Assembly (NCBI GenBank): GCA_943788615.1
Contig: CALSQY010000003.1
Coordinates: forward strand, 1-64,000
Direction: 5' to 3'
Origin: UBA4465 sp002292365
GTDB taxonomy: Bacteria > Bacteroidota > Bacteroidia > Cytophagales > Cyclobacteriaceae
DNA: 64,000 nucleotides
The notes under the pieces are model-generated. The model was not told where the DNA came from. It ran no database searches and saw nothing but the letters and a program-made list of their open reading frames with translations. The translations under genes and the position numbers were made by a program. Of the stretch, positions 46,401 to 53,828 are shown piece by piece. Every line of letters begins with the position of its first letter. Position 1 is the stretch's first letter.

Positions 46401-47940
46401 TCTTACTCTTGCCAGTCCTGGGACCAGTGGATCTTTGGGAGCAAATAAAGCCATTGTAATAGATAATTCCGTACCAACAATGAGTATTACCGCTGATGAA
46501 GGGGTTGATGGTTTTACTTCAAATGATAGTGCTTTATCACTAACGTTTACTACTAGTGAGGCTATCACTGATTTTATAATAGAAGATATTACTGTCACAG
46601 GAGGAATTATGAGTGCTTTTGTAGCCTTAAATGATACTATCTATACAGCTACCTTTACTCCTTCAGCAGAGGGGGTCAAAACAATAGGAGTGGCAGCAAG
46701 TACCTACAAAGATGTTGCGGGAAATGAAAACATTACTGGGGTTCAGTTTAATTGGACCTATAATGTAGAATATTCTCCGCAGCTATTAGATGCTACTTTT
46801 ACTTTAGCAGAAAATAGTCCTAATGGCAGAGTTGTTGGAACAATAGAAGCCTCAGATGCTGATGGAGATACATTGTCTTATACAATCCTTAGTGGTAATA
46901 CTGGTCAATCTTTTGGTTTGGATTCTGCTACAGGCATATTGAGTGTGGTGGATAGCTCAGCTTTAGATTATGAAATCACACCGGTATTTAGTTTACTTAT
47001 AAAAGCATCTGATGGAGCCTTGAGTGATTCAGCTACAGTCACTATTAATTTAACTGATGTAGATGAGGACAGGACCAGTACAAATAAAGCTCCTACAATT
47101 GAAGCAGCGACCTTTAGCCTTGCAGAAAACAGTCCTATCGGAACAGTGGTCGGAACAATAGAAGCCGCAGATGCTGATGGAGATACGTTGAGTTATACAA
47201 TCCTTAGTGGTAATACTGGTCAATCTTTTGGTTTGGATGCGATTACAGGAGTATTGAGTGTGGTGGATAGCTCAGCTCTAGATTATGAAACTATATCGGT
47301 ATTTAGTTTGCTGGTACAAGTATCTGATGGAGCCTTGAGTGATTCAGCTACAGTCACCATTAACTTAACCGATGTGGATGAGAACAGTACGGCCACCAAC
47401 CAAGCACCAATAATCACAGCAGCTACTTATAGCCTTGCAGAAAACAGTCCAAACGGAATGATATTAGGTACCGTAGAAGCTACAGATCCTGATGGAGACA
47501 CTTTGACTTATAGTATCATTAGCGGCAATAGTGACCAAGCTTTTGGTTTAGATAATATTATGGGTCAATTAACAGTGGCAAATAGTAACGCTTTAGATTA
47601 TGAGGTGAAACCAGCATTTAGCTTGCTTATTAAAGCATCCGATGGGGTACTCAGTGATTCAGTAACTTTCACCATCAACTTAACTGATATCGATGAGGAG
47701 GAAGATCCCCTTTCCCTAGCAGATGTCTCAGAAATGATCTACCCCAATCCAACCGATGGCATCATCAACATCAAGATGGCAGAATTCAAAGAGGCTACGA
47801 TATATAACCTATCGGGTCAAAGAATCATGTGGTCCACGGATAACCGTATTGATGTCAGTGCGCTCAGTGAGGGAGTTTATATCATCAAGCTAGAGAATAG
47901 GAGTGGAAATAGTTTCTCAACTAGGTTGATTAAGGAGTAA
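40450..47940 (+). CDS. Giant T9SS-secreted adhesin: FG-GAP, Ig-like, LVIVD and cadherin repeats
   Basis: 2496 residues. Signal peptide (1-22); FG-GAP/VCBS repeats (about 25-380: YAADIDGDGDMDVLGA); SwmB-like Ig repeats (about 380-860: SSVSLNAANTELTVTFSEDV); Big-type repeats (VTSTTSNGSYKQGDVIAVNI, GTPQLTLETGSSDAV) to about 2000, interrupted by an LVIVD propeller (about 1040-1335) and a ~140-residue insert (about 1780-1935); three cadherin-like repeats (about 2110-2410: LSYTILSGNTGQSFGLD); and a C-terminal Por sorting domain (MIYPNPTDG ... GVYIIKLENRSG). It would cross the outer membrane by T9SS and sit on the surface, with likely calcium-dependent adhesion. Many repeats are almost the same in DNA. 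Confidence 0.95.
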   Translation: MNLAKLINFFFLICLIPVLGLAQGFTENVISDASFRGLSVYAADIDGDGDMDVLGADGFNDEIAWFENNGSGSFSAKKVIGSIDAPYSVYSADVDGDGDMDVLAAAEYADLIVWYENDGNDPIGWTRSTIANLDGAVKVYAADVDGDGDMDVIAGAKGPAGGVSGADKIVLYENDGSGGFSVKTEIDNNSDTYSVYAAHINNDGHMDVLGASEVNPSKIAWYENDGNETFVEYAIDASLPNGRKSVYAAHINNDGHMDVLASSYADNTIVWYENDGSTPIVWTKRTIDNAFSGPWSVYAADIDGDGDMDVLGAAIGADEIAWYENNGSGTFSAKQLIGSSFDGYAVYASDSSDFDGDGELDVLGGANAEGISWFESPGFAPTISSVSLNAANTELTVTFSEDVYNTNGGSGDLEVADFALSISGGAAGVNATPGSITKTAQNIWVLGVTITGTANGSETLTVVPAASTAIYDKAGNAASTTQSNNTASLTEKILPTITNVTSTTSDGSYKQGETIAITVVFSEVVNVTGTPQLTLNNVSGGSNPVVNYSTGTGSNTLTFNYTVGSGETSNDLDYVATNSLGLNSGTIKDAALNDATLTLASPGAANSLGANKALIVDTSVPTISSVSLNAANTELTVTFAEDVYNTNGGSGDLEVADFALSISGGAAGVNATPASIAKAAQNIWVLGLTLTGGTANGGETLTVVPAASTAIYDKAGNAASTSQSNNTASLTEKVLPTISSVSLNAANSELTVTFSEDVYNTNGGSGNLEVADFALSISGGAAGVNATPASITKTAQNIWVLGVTITGTANGSETLTVVPAAGTAMYDASGNAASTTQSNNTASLTEKILPTIALSSDAANLKAGETATITFTISESVSDFVIGDITVSGGTLGSFAGSGTSYTVIFTPTASSTANGVISVADTKFTDAAGNTNADSGDANNTATISVDTVLPTITGVTSTTANGSYKQGDVIPIIVGFNEVVNVTGTLQLTLETGSSDAVVNYSSGTGTNNLTFNYTVASDHSSSDLDYVAVSSLALSAPNPGTPVYEDTSGDAEAITVSGNYAYVADGTSGLAIIDISDPTNPGTPVYKATSYKAKSVAVSGNYAYVIDQFSGLAIIDISDPTNPGSPSYTATNANSGTALAVAVSGNYAYVAASYAGLVIINISDPTSPGTPNYYDTNGMAFGVTVSGNYAYVADRATGLAIFDISNPASPGTPIYVDTNGEARGVAISGNYAYVADKDAGLAIIDISDPTSPGTPVYVDTNGEAKNVYVQGNYAYVADKDAGLAIIDISDPTNPGNPIYESTTGEANATTVEGNYTYLADKASGLAIIPNNVSTIKDAALNSASLTLASPGATNSLGANKTIVVDGTKPTITGVTSTTSNGSYKQGDVIAVNIEFSEVVNVTGTPQLTLETGSSDAVVDYSSGSGSNTLTFNYTVASSHSSADLDYLATSSLALNSGTIKDAALNDATLTLASPGTTNSLGANKALIIDTTVPTVTAVTSTAANDSYKQGDLIAITVEFSEVVNVTGTPQLTLETGSSDAVVNYSSGTGTNTLTFNYTVASDHTTSDLDYVATSSLALNSGTIKDAALNAATLTLASPGASNSLSANKDILVDGTAPTVTGVTSTISNGTYSSGDVIPITIAFSEIVNVTGTPQLTLETGNSDAVVNYSSGTGTNTLTFNYTVSLDHTTSDLDYMATNSLALNSGTIKDEVGNISILSLPSPGASNSLGANKAIVIESTVAIVADVSSTASNGFYKVGNVIPITVEFSELVNVTGTPQLSLKTKENGTTAGDGQASVWTGSSKIFTKGNNTNPTIESNQDRITDKVWITRANNEGGQIYNTVSESASNKNISPSGTEWAEGEISNYASLNYKSFRSATGKPKNAVGKNYVVHLIEENIYLSLRFISWSGGKLGGFSYERSTNNTSTNETRLDYTTGSGTNTLTFNYTVASDHTTSDLDYVATSSLTLNGGTIKDAEGNAATLTLASPGTSGSLGANKAIVIDNSVPTMSITADEGVDGFTSNDSALSLTFTTSEAITDFIIEDITVTGGIMSAFVALNDTIYTATFTPSAEGVKTIGVAASTYKDVAGNENITGVQFNWTYNVEYSPQLLDATFTLAENSPNGRVVGTIEASDADGDTLSYTILSGNTGQSFGLDSATGILSVVDSSALDYEITPVFSLLIKASDGALSDSATVTINLTDVDEDRTSTNKAPTIEAATFSLAENSPIGTVVGTIEAADADGDTLSYTILSGNTGQSFGLDAITGVLSVVDSSALDYETISVFSLLVQVSDGALSDSATVTINLTDVDENSTATNQAPIITAATYSLAENSPNGMILGTVEATDPDGDTLTYSIISGNSDQAFGLDNIMGQLTVANSNALDYEVKPAFSLLIKASDGVLSDSVTFTINLTDIDEEEDPLSLADVSEMIYPNPTDGIINIKMAEFKEATIYNLSGQRIMWSTDNRIDVSALSEGVYIIKLENRSGNSFSTRLIKE

Positions 47941-47990
47941 AATATTGATGAAATAAGGGCGTATTTTCCGCTAAAATAGAAGGTCTACAA

Positions 47991-48190
47991 ATTACCCTAA
48001 AAATAGCTTTTATTAACTCCCAATAGGGTTTATAAGTTTTTGCACCACATATAGGTTATGTCTATGTTGGAGTTGGGTATTAGTTGGGTTTATTCTCTAG
48101 ATATACTTCTATTTACTTCTACTAATTATTATCTACTTAGTTTATTATAACTACTACAGTTCAATTATTATTCTACTTTATTTTTATATC
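47991..48190 (+). repeat. Direct repeat 2 flanking the giant adhesin gene
   Basis: Second copy of 40216-40405 in the same orientation, downstream of the adhesin stop: ttaactcccaatagggttta, accacatataggtta, attattatctacttagttta. No gene follows it for 450 bp, so here it is not a used promoter. Confidence 0.8.
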
Positions 48191-48237
48191 CTTTTAATCT
48201 ATTTAAATTTAGGTTTAATTCTTACTTATCATCTTTA

Positions 48238-48268
48238 TCTTTAGAAAAAACTTGATTTTTTCTAAAGA
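48238..48268. other. Perfect 13-bp hairpin
   Basis: tctttagaaaaaa, loop cttga, ttttttctaaaga. Fully complementary arms; with the U-rich second arm it may serve as a terminator for the adhesin transcript, although 300 bp downstream. Confidence 0.55.
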
Positions 48269-48394
48269 TACTACCTTCTTCCTTATCCATCTTTTTATAG
48301 ATTCTACAAAGATTAGATATCTATCTTAAGCTTTAATATAAAGCCTTTAAAGACCTTGTTTGTAATAGTTAGTAGTTTTTGTTTATCTTTAATA

Positions 48395-48565
48395 AATTCA
48401 TTAGAAGAGCTAATACTACCTCTCCATAGATAAGCTTTAAAGCTATTTTGAATACGTACCTGTATAGAATTATGATTATTATTTAGCGGGAAAATGTTTT
48501 ACTATCCTATAGCCAAGATGTCAAAAACCATTTTGGAAGGAATGATCTTATTGATTCGTAAAAAA
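48395..48565. repeat. D and E remnants
   Basis: Degraded D-like start (attagaagagctaatac), then tatagaattatgattattat as in 22.84 kb and an E end (gatgtcaaaaaccattttgg). The stretch 48566-48637 has no gene. Confidence 0.45.
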
Positions 48566-48637
48566 TTTTAATTTTTACGAATGAAGGTAAGAAAAAATCA
48601 CTCTTTTAATACAGATTGTTTGTTGAATGAATTGAAC

Positions 48638-49051
48638 TCAATTGGTGCCTTTTTTCCAACCATAAAACAATATTGAATAAACAATAAAATTTAGTATCAT
48701 TATAAAAATTGGTGCATGAGGTTCATCTGAAATAACTCCTAAATAATCTGGCATAGCAACTAGAAATAGCATTATCCCGAACAGAAGAGACAATTCTTTT
48801 TTAGCATCCAAATCTTTAATTCTTAAAGCACCAAACATTGGGACCAATATTGCAACTCCCATGAAACCCATTACTGAGAGAAATGTATCAATAACTACAA
48901 GTCCTTCAGTACTCTGCAGCATACTTTCACCAAATCCGTCAACAATAAAAAACTCTTTCACAGAGGGAATAAGAGAGGCTAATATTACTGGAACAACTTG
49001 CATCAAAAGGGTAAGCATACCTGAAATAATAAATATATTTTTTAATTTCAT
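48638..49051 (-). CDS. Four-helix membrane protein, paralogue of 1221-1625
   Basis: 137 residues with four helices, FGES motif near residue 40 and a C-terminal FYGWKKG. Paralogue of the protein at 1221-1625, with the same relation to an A block: it starts 60 bp away and is divergent. The family has no name known to me. Confidence 0.75.
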   Translation of the reverse strand: MKLKNIFIISGMLTLLMQVVPVILASLIPSVKEFFIVDGFGESMLQSTEGLVVIDTFLSVMGFMGVAILVPMFGALRIKDLDAKKELSLLFGIMLFLVAMPDYLGVISDEPHAPIFIMILNFIVYSILFYGWKKGTN

Positions 49052-49110
49052 TTTTTTAATTTTTGGTTCAAAATATCTCCTTGATAGATGTTAAAATTAC
49101 TAAATTTTTT

Positions 49111-49358
49111 CCACTCCTAGTAAATTCCCCTCATCCAAATGCATGGCTTGCATCTAACTTATTTTTGTGTAATGGATTTGAGCTATGCACAAGTCAAGAG
49201 GCTGTCTAAGAAAAAAAAGTATAATTTCTCAGTAGGTGTGTATCAGTGGATTTAACTGGGCATGTGTTTGCCGATATGAATTTAGGGATACATTAACTCA
49301 AGTTGGAATGCGTAGGAGAGAGCTGCTCCATTGATGATCATGAGGCTTGTGGATCTTA
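49111..49358 (+). repeat. A-B mini-element, type 2
   Basis: Diverged A (ATGGATTTGAGC at 49171), tatcagtggatttaactggg, gtttgccgatatgaattta, the gatacattaactcaagttgg insert seen at 31.3 kb, and a B end (gatcatgaggcttgtggatc). Confidence 0.8.
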
Positions 49359-49437
49359 ATATAATTAGCACATCAATATTTATTTACCCTTGTTGAAAAT
49401 ACGAGGGTAGGTATTACCTTGATCACCAATTTTATAG

Positions 49438-49474
49438 AGCTCCGAGAATCAACAAACGTCTCGGAGCTTTTTTT
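49438..49474 (+). terminator. Rho-independent terminator
   Basis: agctccgaga, loop, tctcggagct followed by seven T. It points along the plus strand; the minus-strand gene 49486-50160 ends right beside it. Confidence 0.75.
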
Positions 49475-49485
49475 ATTCTTTGATA

Positions 49486-50160
49486 TTAAAAATTATGAAT
49501 GTAGTTTGCTGAGTAACTTTTTATAAGTTTCACGTTTCCTCGCTCCTCTAAGTAAACTTCATATGCTTTGGTTTTTTGAATCTTTCTTCCCGTAATAATT
49601 ATGTCATTTAAATCAGATCCGCATAATAAGGAGGTATGCGTTCCTCCAAGCCCTCCCATATCAATTGAAGACAAACCCATAATCCTCCACTCCAAAACGT
49701 CACCGATGGCTTTTACGAATTTTTCACGGGCTTTTACATATTTTTCAGGTTCCTCAGGAATAATTTCCCAATATCTTGATGTCTTACATTTGTCAAAATC
49801 CCCTTCCATTCTCCACATGAGACTTGTCATGACCATCGATCCCCCTCCACTATTGGTGTGAAGTTGTTGCTTTCTCAAATAGGCTTCCCATTCAGCATCA
49901 GATTTTTTCACTTTCGGACCCCAATTTTCAGGATCTCCTGCAAAAATCATTCTATGCGTTACACCATCAACGAAACTAACTGATTGTAGTATGGCTGCTC
50001 CAGACTTCCTTTCGACATCATGGTAATCAGCAAAATTTCTTGCTACATCAGAGGCGTGACCCATTTTTACATCGAAGTCATAAACTCTTACAATGTTCTG
50101 AGCATATACCCCCATTGTGAATGACAATGAAATTATTAATAATAAATATATTTTTTTCAT
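49486..50160 (-). CDS. Secreted alpha/beta-barrel-like protein
   Basis: Start placed at ATG 50160 (MKKIYLLLIISLSFTMGVYA), a good signal peptide; the frame opens 11 codons earlier. The ~205-residue mature protein starts VRVYDFDVKMGHASDVARNF and has two half-repeats, like a tandem dimeric-barrel protein. The partial gene at 63407 has a similar layout. Function unknown; likely periplasmic. Confidence 0.7.
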   Translation of the reverse strand: MKKIYLLLIISLSFTMGVYAQNIVRVYDFDVKMGHASDVARNFADYHDVERKSGAAILQSVSFVDGVTHRMIFAGDPENWGPKVKKSDAEWEAYLRKQQLHTNSGGGSMVMTSLMWRMEGDFDKCKTSRYWEIIPEEPEKYVKAREKFVKAIGDVLEWRIMGLSSIDMGGLGGTHTSLLCGSDLNDIIITGRKIQKTKAYEVYLEERGNVKLIKSYSANYIHNF

Positions 50161-50285
50161 GGTTGAAGTTTTTAGATTGAATAATGAACTCAAGTTAAAG
50201 AAAATATTAAACTATTTCAACTCCCTGAAGCTCGATTTTCAGTTGATTTTTTAGGTCGATAAAAAATTTAAGAAGGCGATATAAA

Positions 50286-50361
50286 AAAAACTCCGAGAGT
50301 CACCACACCCAAGGAGGGAACGCTTCTGTAGATGATCTTGAGTGTGAGGCTTGTAGGTCAT
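50286..50361 (+). repeat. C-B fusion repeat
   Basis: actccgagagtcaccacacc, caagg, then B end acgcttctgtagatgatctt gagtgtgaggcttgtaggtc, written as two parts. Confidence 0.75.
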
Positions 50362-50525
50362 AAAAAAAGGCAATTAAGAACAGGATTAGTTAGATCTGTT
50401 TATAATGTCCTTTTTTTAACCTTAAAAACCAAACACTTATATGAACCCTATGACTATTGGTTTAAACCCTTCCATAAGGATACCAAAGACTATTTTGGAA
50501 GAAACAATTTTAAGCTTATTTAAGA
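50362..50525 (+). repeat. H and E remnants joined
   Basis: aaaggcaattaagaacagga (H start) and accaaacacttatatgaacc, then an E block ggataccaaagactattttg. Here E follows directly after a shortened H, so C and D are deleted. Confidence 0.65.
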
Positions 50526-50635
50526 CACTTTTTTAGTTTAATCACTAAGTAATAACTCCGCTTAAATAAGCCTTTCTAACAGGCTTTATGGATGTGTTAG
50601 AGTGTATTAAATATCTTAATTGATATGTAGCATAC

Positions 50636-50809
50636 CTATTGATTGTTGTTCTTCCAAATACGTTTTCCAAACAGAATAACTAAACCTATGGTGATAAATA
50701 CTAATCCTATTGAATCATCTATGGAACTATAGTTTGTATAATCTAGCGTAACTATTATTAAACCGATCAAAATGAGAATGAAATGTTCGTATTCTCGTAG
50801 TTTTTTCAT
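50636..50809 (-). CDS. Small two-helix membrane protein (57 residues)
   Basis: Encodes MKKLREYEHFILILIGLIIV then TLDYTNYSSIDDSIGLVFIT and GLVILFGKRIWKNNNQ. Two helices separated by an acidic turn. The frame is complete with a plausible upstream region. No known family. It is a single-gene cargo between E remnants. Confidence 0.6.
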   Translation of the reverse strand: MKKLREYEHFILILIGLIIVTLDYTNYSSIDDSIGLVFITIGLVILFGKRIWKNNNQ

Positions 50810-50868
50810 ATCTCAAGATAATGTAAAGAATAATAACTCTGCTTAAATAAGCCTATTTCTCACCCTTA

Positions 50869-50932
50869 AAATCATTTCTTCCAAAAAAGTCTTTGGCATA
50901 CTTGTAAAAGACTTTTTTGGAAGAAATGATTT
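50869..50932. repeat. Perfect 26-bp inverted repeat built from two E ends
   Basis: Left arm 50869-50894 (aaatcatttcttccaaaaaa gtcttt) and right arm 50907-50932 are exact reverse complements, with a 12-base loop. The sequence matches E repeat ends facing each other. The right arm reaches the stop codon of the DUF1566-like pseudogene. Confidence 0.85.
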
Positions 50933-51560
50933 AAAAAGACCTGATAGCACGTACACTTTGCTTAATATTTTTTAAAACTTTGCCCTGGATGCCATTAATA
51001 AAATTATGATACCACGCACTGATGTTATTATCCTGTGAAGAACTGTAATAAGCAGATTTAGCAAAGTCACCTACCGCTTCTTTTTTAATGTACAATAAAT
51101 GTAGTTCCATTTTAGAAGGTAAAAACCAATCATCATAGGTGATTCCATTAATTGTTATTTCATAATCAGCACAGAGTTTTGCTGCATTTATATCCTCACT
51201 GCATCCACTCAAAATATCTAGTGTGTTCTGTGCTCCAGTACCTATTGCAGTCCCTTCTGCTCCTGAAACCTTAGTTTCATAGCAACCCCATTCAGCCATT
51301 CCAGCTATAACCCATTCAGCCTCAGCATTTGTGGTTTGATCTTATGGTGCTGCAATCAGCCCGTGTACTTCTCCAGCTACATATCCATTATCATTATCCT
51401 TAAGTATGTAAAATATAATTCCCCCTTGGTAAGTATCTCCAATTGCAACATCAGCCGCAGGATCATTAGGAACAGGTTCATCACTGTCTTTTTCGCAATT
51501 GGCAAACAATACAAGTGAACAAAGAATACTCAAGAAGAGGAGTTATTTGATGTTTTTCAT
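50931..51560 (-). pseudogene. DUF1566/Lcl-type lipoprotein with two in-frame TAA
   Basis: One frame of 210 codons. ATG 51560 reads MKNIK, then TAA (codon 6), then LLFLSILCSLVLF with lipobox ANC. A second TAA at 51342 interrupts after GEVHGLIAAP; the frame continues DQTTNAEAEWVIAGM and ends with DDWFLPSKMELHLLY and VRAIRSF, the Lcl/DUF1566 C-terminal signature. No frameshift. The leader is of the shared lipoprotein type. Confidence 0.8.
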
Positions 51561-51588
51561 ATTTGAAATCATAACTAATTAAAATCCT

Positions 51589-51700
51589 CCACCCTTAGTG
51601 AATTATTTTCAACAGAAGGTATTGCTTTAGTCCAATTTAATTTTGTGTAATGGATCTGAGCTGCGACAAAATCAAGAAAGAGGAAATTGTTTTACTATTC
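51589..51700 (+). repeat. A block fused to a different tail
   Basis: Full A lead and ATGGATCTGAGC, then gcgacaaaatcaagaaagag, also seen near 970, and a second partial A-like tail caccctgagtgaattact at 51700. The 51701-51826 interval has no clear gene. Confidence 0.7.
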
Positions 51701-51826
51701 TTCACCCTGAGTGAATTACTTCCTTTCTAAAAACAAACAATTGATGTTATAAAAAGATTAGCTCCTGAAGAGAAAAAGGAAAAGAAAAAGGCTAAAAGAA
51801 GGAATATTTAAAACTTAAAATTACTT

Positions 51827-52267
51827 CTAATCTAATACCTTTTTTTTAAACCTAGCTTGCATTCTTTCATTTTCTTTTCTCGTTATACGTAGAAGATCAG
51901 CCCCTGTGAGTCCTACTATCTTAGCAGCAAAAATTAATGTAGCCTCCTCTGCTTCATCGATTATACCATCAGCAAGAATAATCTTAACCATTGCATTAAT
52001 TAAATTTTCTTTGAATTCCACATCACAACCAGCAAAAGATTTTGGCATTTCCTTTGACATAATCTCAGTCAATTTTTCAGAAGCGAGTAAATCCGAGAAT
52101 ATTTGTTGATTGGACATAACATTAAACTGTGCGAAGAATGGGTATTCAGAAATTACTTTAATTTCAGTATCGTCAGCTTTTCCATCTGATTTGATCATGT
52201 ACCAAGCAATACATGACACAGCTTCAGCAAGAGTAAAATCAGTTGTTTTGATGTTTTTTGAAGACAT
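51827..52267 (-). CDS. TerB-like protein
   Basis: 146 residues, helical. LAEAVSCIAWYMIKSDGKAD and AMVKIILADGIIDEAEEATL are the two acidic helical repeats of TerB/DjlA N-terminal domains, with Asp/Glu positions that bind metal in that family. TerB domains are linked with tellurite resistance and phage defence modules, but no ter partner genes are near. Divergent from the A-B element at 52.3 kb. Confidence 0.8.
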   Translation of the reverse strand: MSSKNIKTTDFTLAEAVSCIAWYMIKSDGKADDTEIKVISEYPFFAQFNVMSNQQIFSDLLASEKLTEIMSKEMPKSFAGCDVEFKENLINAMVKIILADGIIDEAEEATLIFAAKIVGLTGADLLRITRKENERMQARFKKKVLD

Positions 52268-52312
52268 AATTTTAATTAGTTCAGATTAAATCCCAAAACT
52301 AATAAATTTTTT

Positions 52313-52531
52313 CACCCTTAGTGAATTTTTCTCATCCGAAGGTATTGCTTTCTTCCAAATTAATTTTGTGTAATGGATTTAAGCTATGCACAAGTCAAGA
52401 GGCTGTCTAATAAAAAAAGTATAAATTCTCAGTAGGTGTATCAGTGGGTTTGACTGTGTATATGTTGCCAATATGAAGTTGAAAAGGGGAAATGCTCCAT
52501 TGATGATACTGAGACTTAAGCTTGCGGATAA
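52313..52531 (+). repeat. A-B mini-element, type 1
   Basis: caccctta lead, ATGGATTTAAGC at 52374, tctcagtaggtgtatcagtg, gttgccaatatgaagttgaa, then a degraded B end. Same internal joints as 22.2 and 57.7 kb. Confidence 0.8.
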
Positions 52532-52697
52532 TGGGAAAAGGGGATAATTATAAATTAATTTTCTTTATAAAAGGAAGAGGATATAATAAGATAATGATTA
52601 ATAGAAGACAGATTTCTATGAATCTAAGAATTGTAAAAACCAGTTTTAACTACTATTTTTAATTTTCAATCATTTAATTACATTAAAAAAATAGAAT

Positions 52698-52979
52698 ATG
52701 AAAGATATGCTTGTAGTTGGTAAAATAAAGGAAGGTGGATTCGAGAAATTCATGGGCTTTATGCAATCTGAAGAGGGACTAGCCGAAAGAAGGAAAGTAG
52801 CAGATTTAACGAAAACTTTAGCGTCTGTATCTCCAGATAAGAGTGCTGTAATGTTCAAAATATCTGTTCATGATGAGGTTGCATTAAAATCATTCATGGA
52901 TGGCTCCAATCCAGTTTCAAAGCCCATATGGGATGAAGTTATGATAAGCTATGAGATTTTTGAGCTTAGTAAAGTTTAA
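52698..52979 (+). CDS. DUF3764/ABM-like small protein
   Basis: 93 residues: MLVVGKIKEGGFEKFMGFMQ, SVSPDKSAVMFKISVHDEVA, LKSFMDGSNPVSKPIWDEVM. The beta-alpha-beta pattern suggests a ferredoxin-like dimeric barrel. Distant relative of 20700-20963. Cytoplasmic; role unknown. A C-type hairpin lies 30 bp downstream. Confidence 0.6.
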   Translation: MKDMLVVGKIKEGGFEKFMGFMQSEEGLAERRKVADLTKTLASVSPDKSAVMFKISVHDEVALKSFMDGSNPVSKPIWDEVMISYEIFELSKV

Positions 52980-52997
52980 TCGAAATTAAATAATACC

Positions 52998-53130
52998 TAA
53001 AAAAAAATTAATTCCTGAGACACCACATCTTAGGAATTATTTTATGAGTTAAATTGGATCAATAACTTTAATACCTCATGAAATACCACCCTCTCTAACA
53101 CATCAAAATAAGCCTCAAACTCCTCCTGGT
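52998..53130. repeat. C hairpin followed by D 3' end
   Basis: attcctgagacaccacatct, taggaatt hairpin (53009-53041), then the last ~25 codons of D on the minus strand (53075-53130). Confirms the C-after-D order. Confidence 0.7.
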
Positions 53131-53211
53131 AACTTCTACTTGCTTTATTGGCATATATAATAAAAAATTATTACTATTACATCGTAAAATAACACCTTAA
53201 AACACGTTTAG

Positions 53212-53634
53212 ATGAAAAAATATATTTTACCATTAGTAGTTGGGTATTTATCTGTTGCTGCACTAGCAGGGATTGTGGTAGTGCCCCTTTATTTCAATCC
53301 GACAACAGCTGCACTGCACGAAGCTTTTCCTATTGCTTATTATGCTGAACCACTTCTTTGGGCTGGATTTACCGCTGGATTATTGCAAACTTTATTACAG
53401 GTAATAATTTGGGATAAAATGGGCTTTAGAACGATTAAAGATGGGGCTCTAAACGGAATTTGGTTAGGAGCTATATTAGCAGGAATTCAAAGTCTGAATG
53501 AAGCTTCTCAATATGCTGTATATAACGCTGATGGTCAAGCATTTACAAACGTTATAATCTTTATGGTATTTACTGCCATAAGTGGAGGGGCAATTGCTTG
53601 GGCTTTTGCCAGAGGAGAGAAAAGTAATGCATGA
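53212..53634 (+). CDS. Four-helix membrane protein
   Basis: 140 residues, four hydrophobic helices (about 5-25, 45-68, 82-100, 110-130); the first segment could be read as a signal anchor. No charged catalytic motifs. No recognised family. Plus-strand cargo between D/C remnants. Confidence 0.65.
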   Translation: MKKYILPLVVGYLSVAALAGIVVVPLYFNPTTAALHEAFPIAYYAEPLLWAGFTAGLLQTLLQVIIWDKMGFRTIKDGALNGIWLGAILAGIQSLNEASQYAVYNADGQAFTNVIIFMVFTAISGGAIAWAFARGEKSNA

Positions 53635-53712
53635 ATTATATCTTGAAAGTTTATTTTTTTTTCTGAACTTAATGAAAGGAATTCAAAAGTTACATTGATA
53701 AAGGCACAAAAA

Positions 53713-53741
53713 AACTCCTGAGACACCACACCCCAGGAGTT
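53713..53741 (-). terminator. C-type hairpin terminator of the nuclease operon
   Basis: aactcctg/caggagtt stem with seven U on the minus strand, 88 bp past the stop of the DUF2779 gene. Beyond it lies a partial C tail to about 53790. Confidence 0.8.
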
Positions 53742-53828
53742 ATATGCACAAATTTCAATAGTCTTGACCAAAAGTTATTATCGTATTGCAATTAGTTTCT
53801 AATTATGGAATGGTTAGTTTCTGTAGAC

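Noticed and set aside
42168..46598. Several minus-strand ORFs inside the adhesin gene
   Set aside because: Shadows of the repeated Ig-like modules; they repeat with the same period and have no start signals.
40450..47940. Diversity-generating retroelement target
   Set aside because: Ig-like repeats vary, but no reverse transcriptase and no template repeat are present in the window.
51827..52267. Tellurite-resistance or Ter-type defence island
   Set aside because: Only a single TerB-like gene; no TerC, TerD, TerE or related genes nearby.
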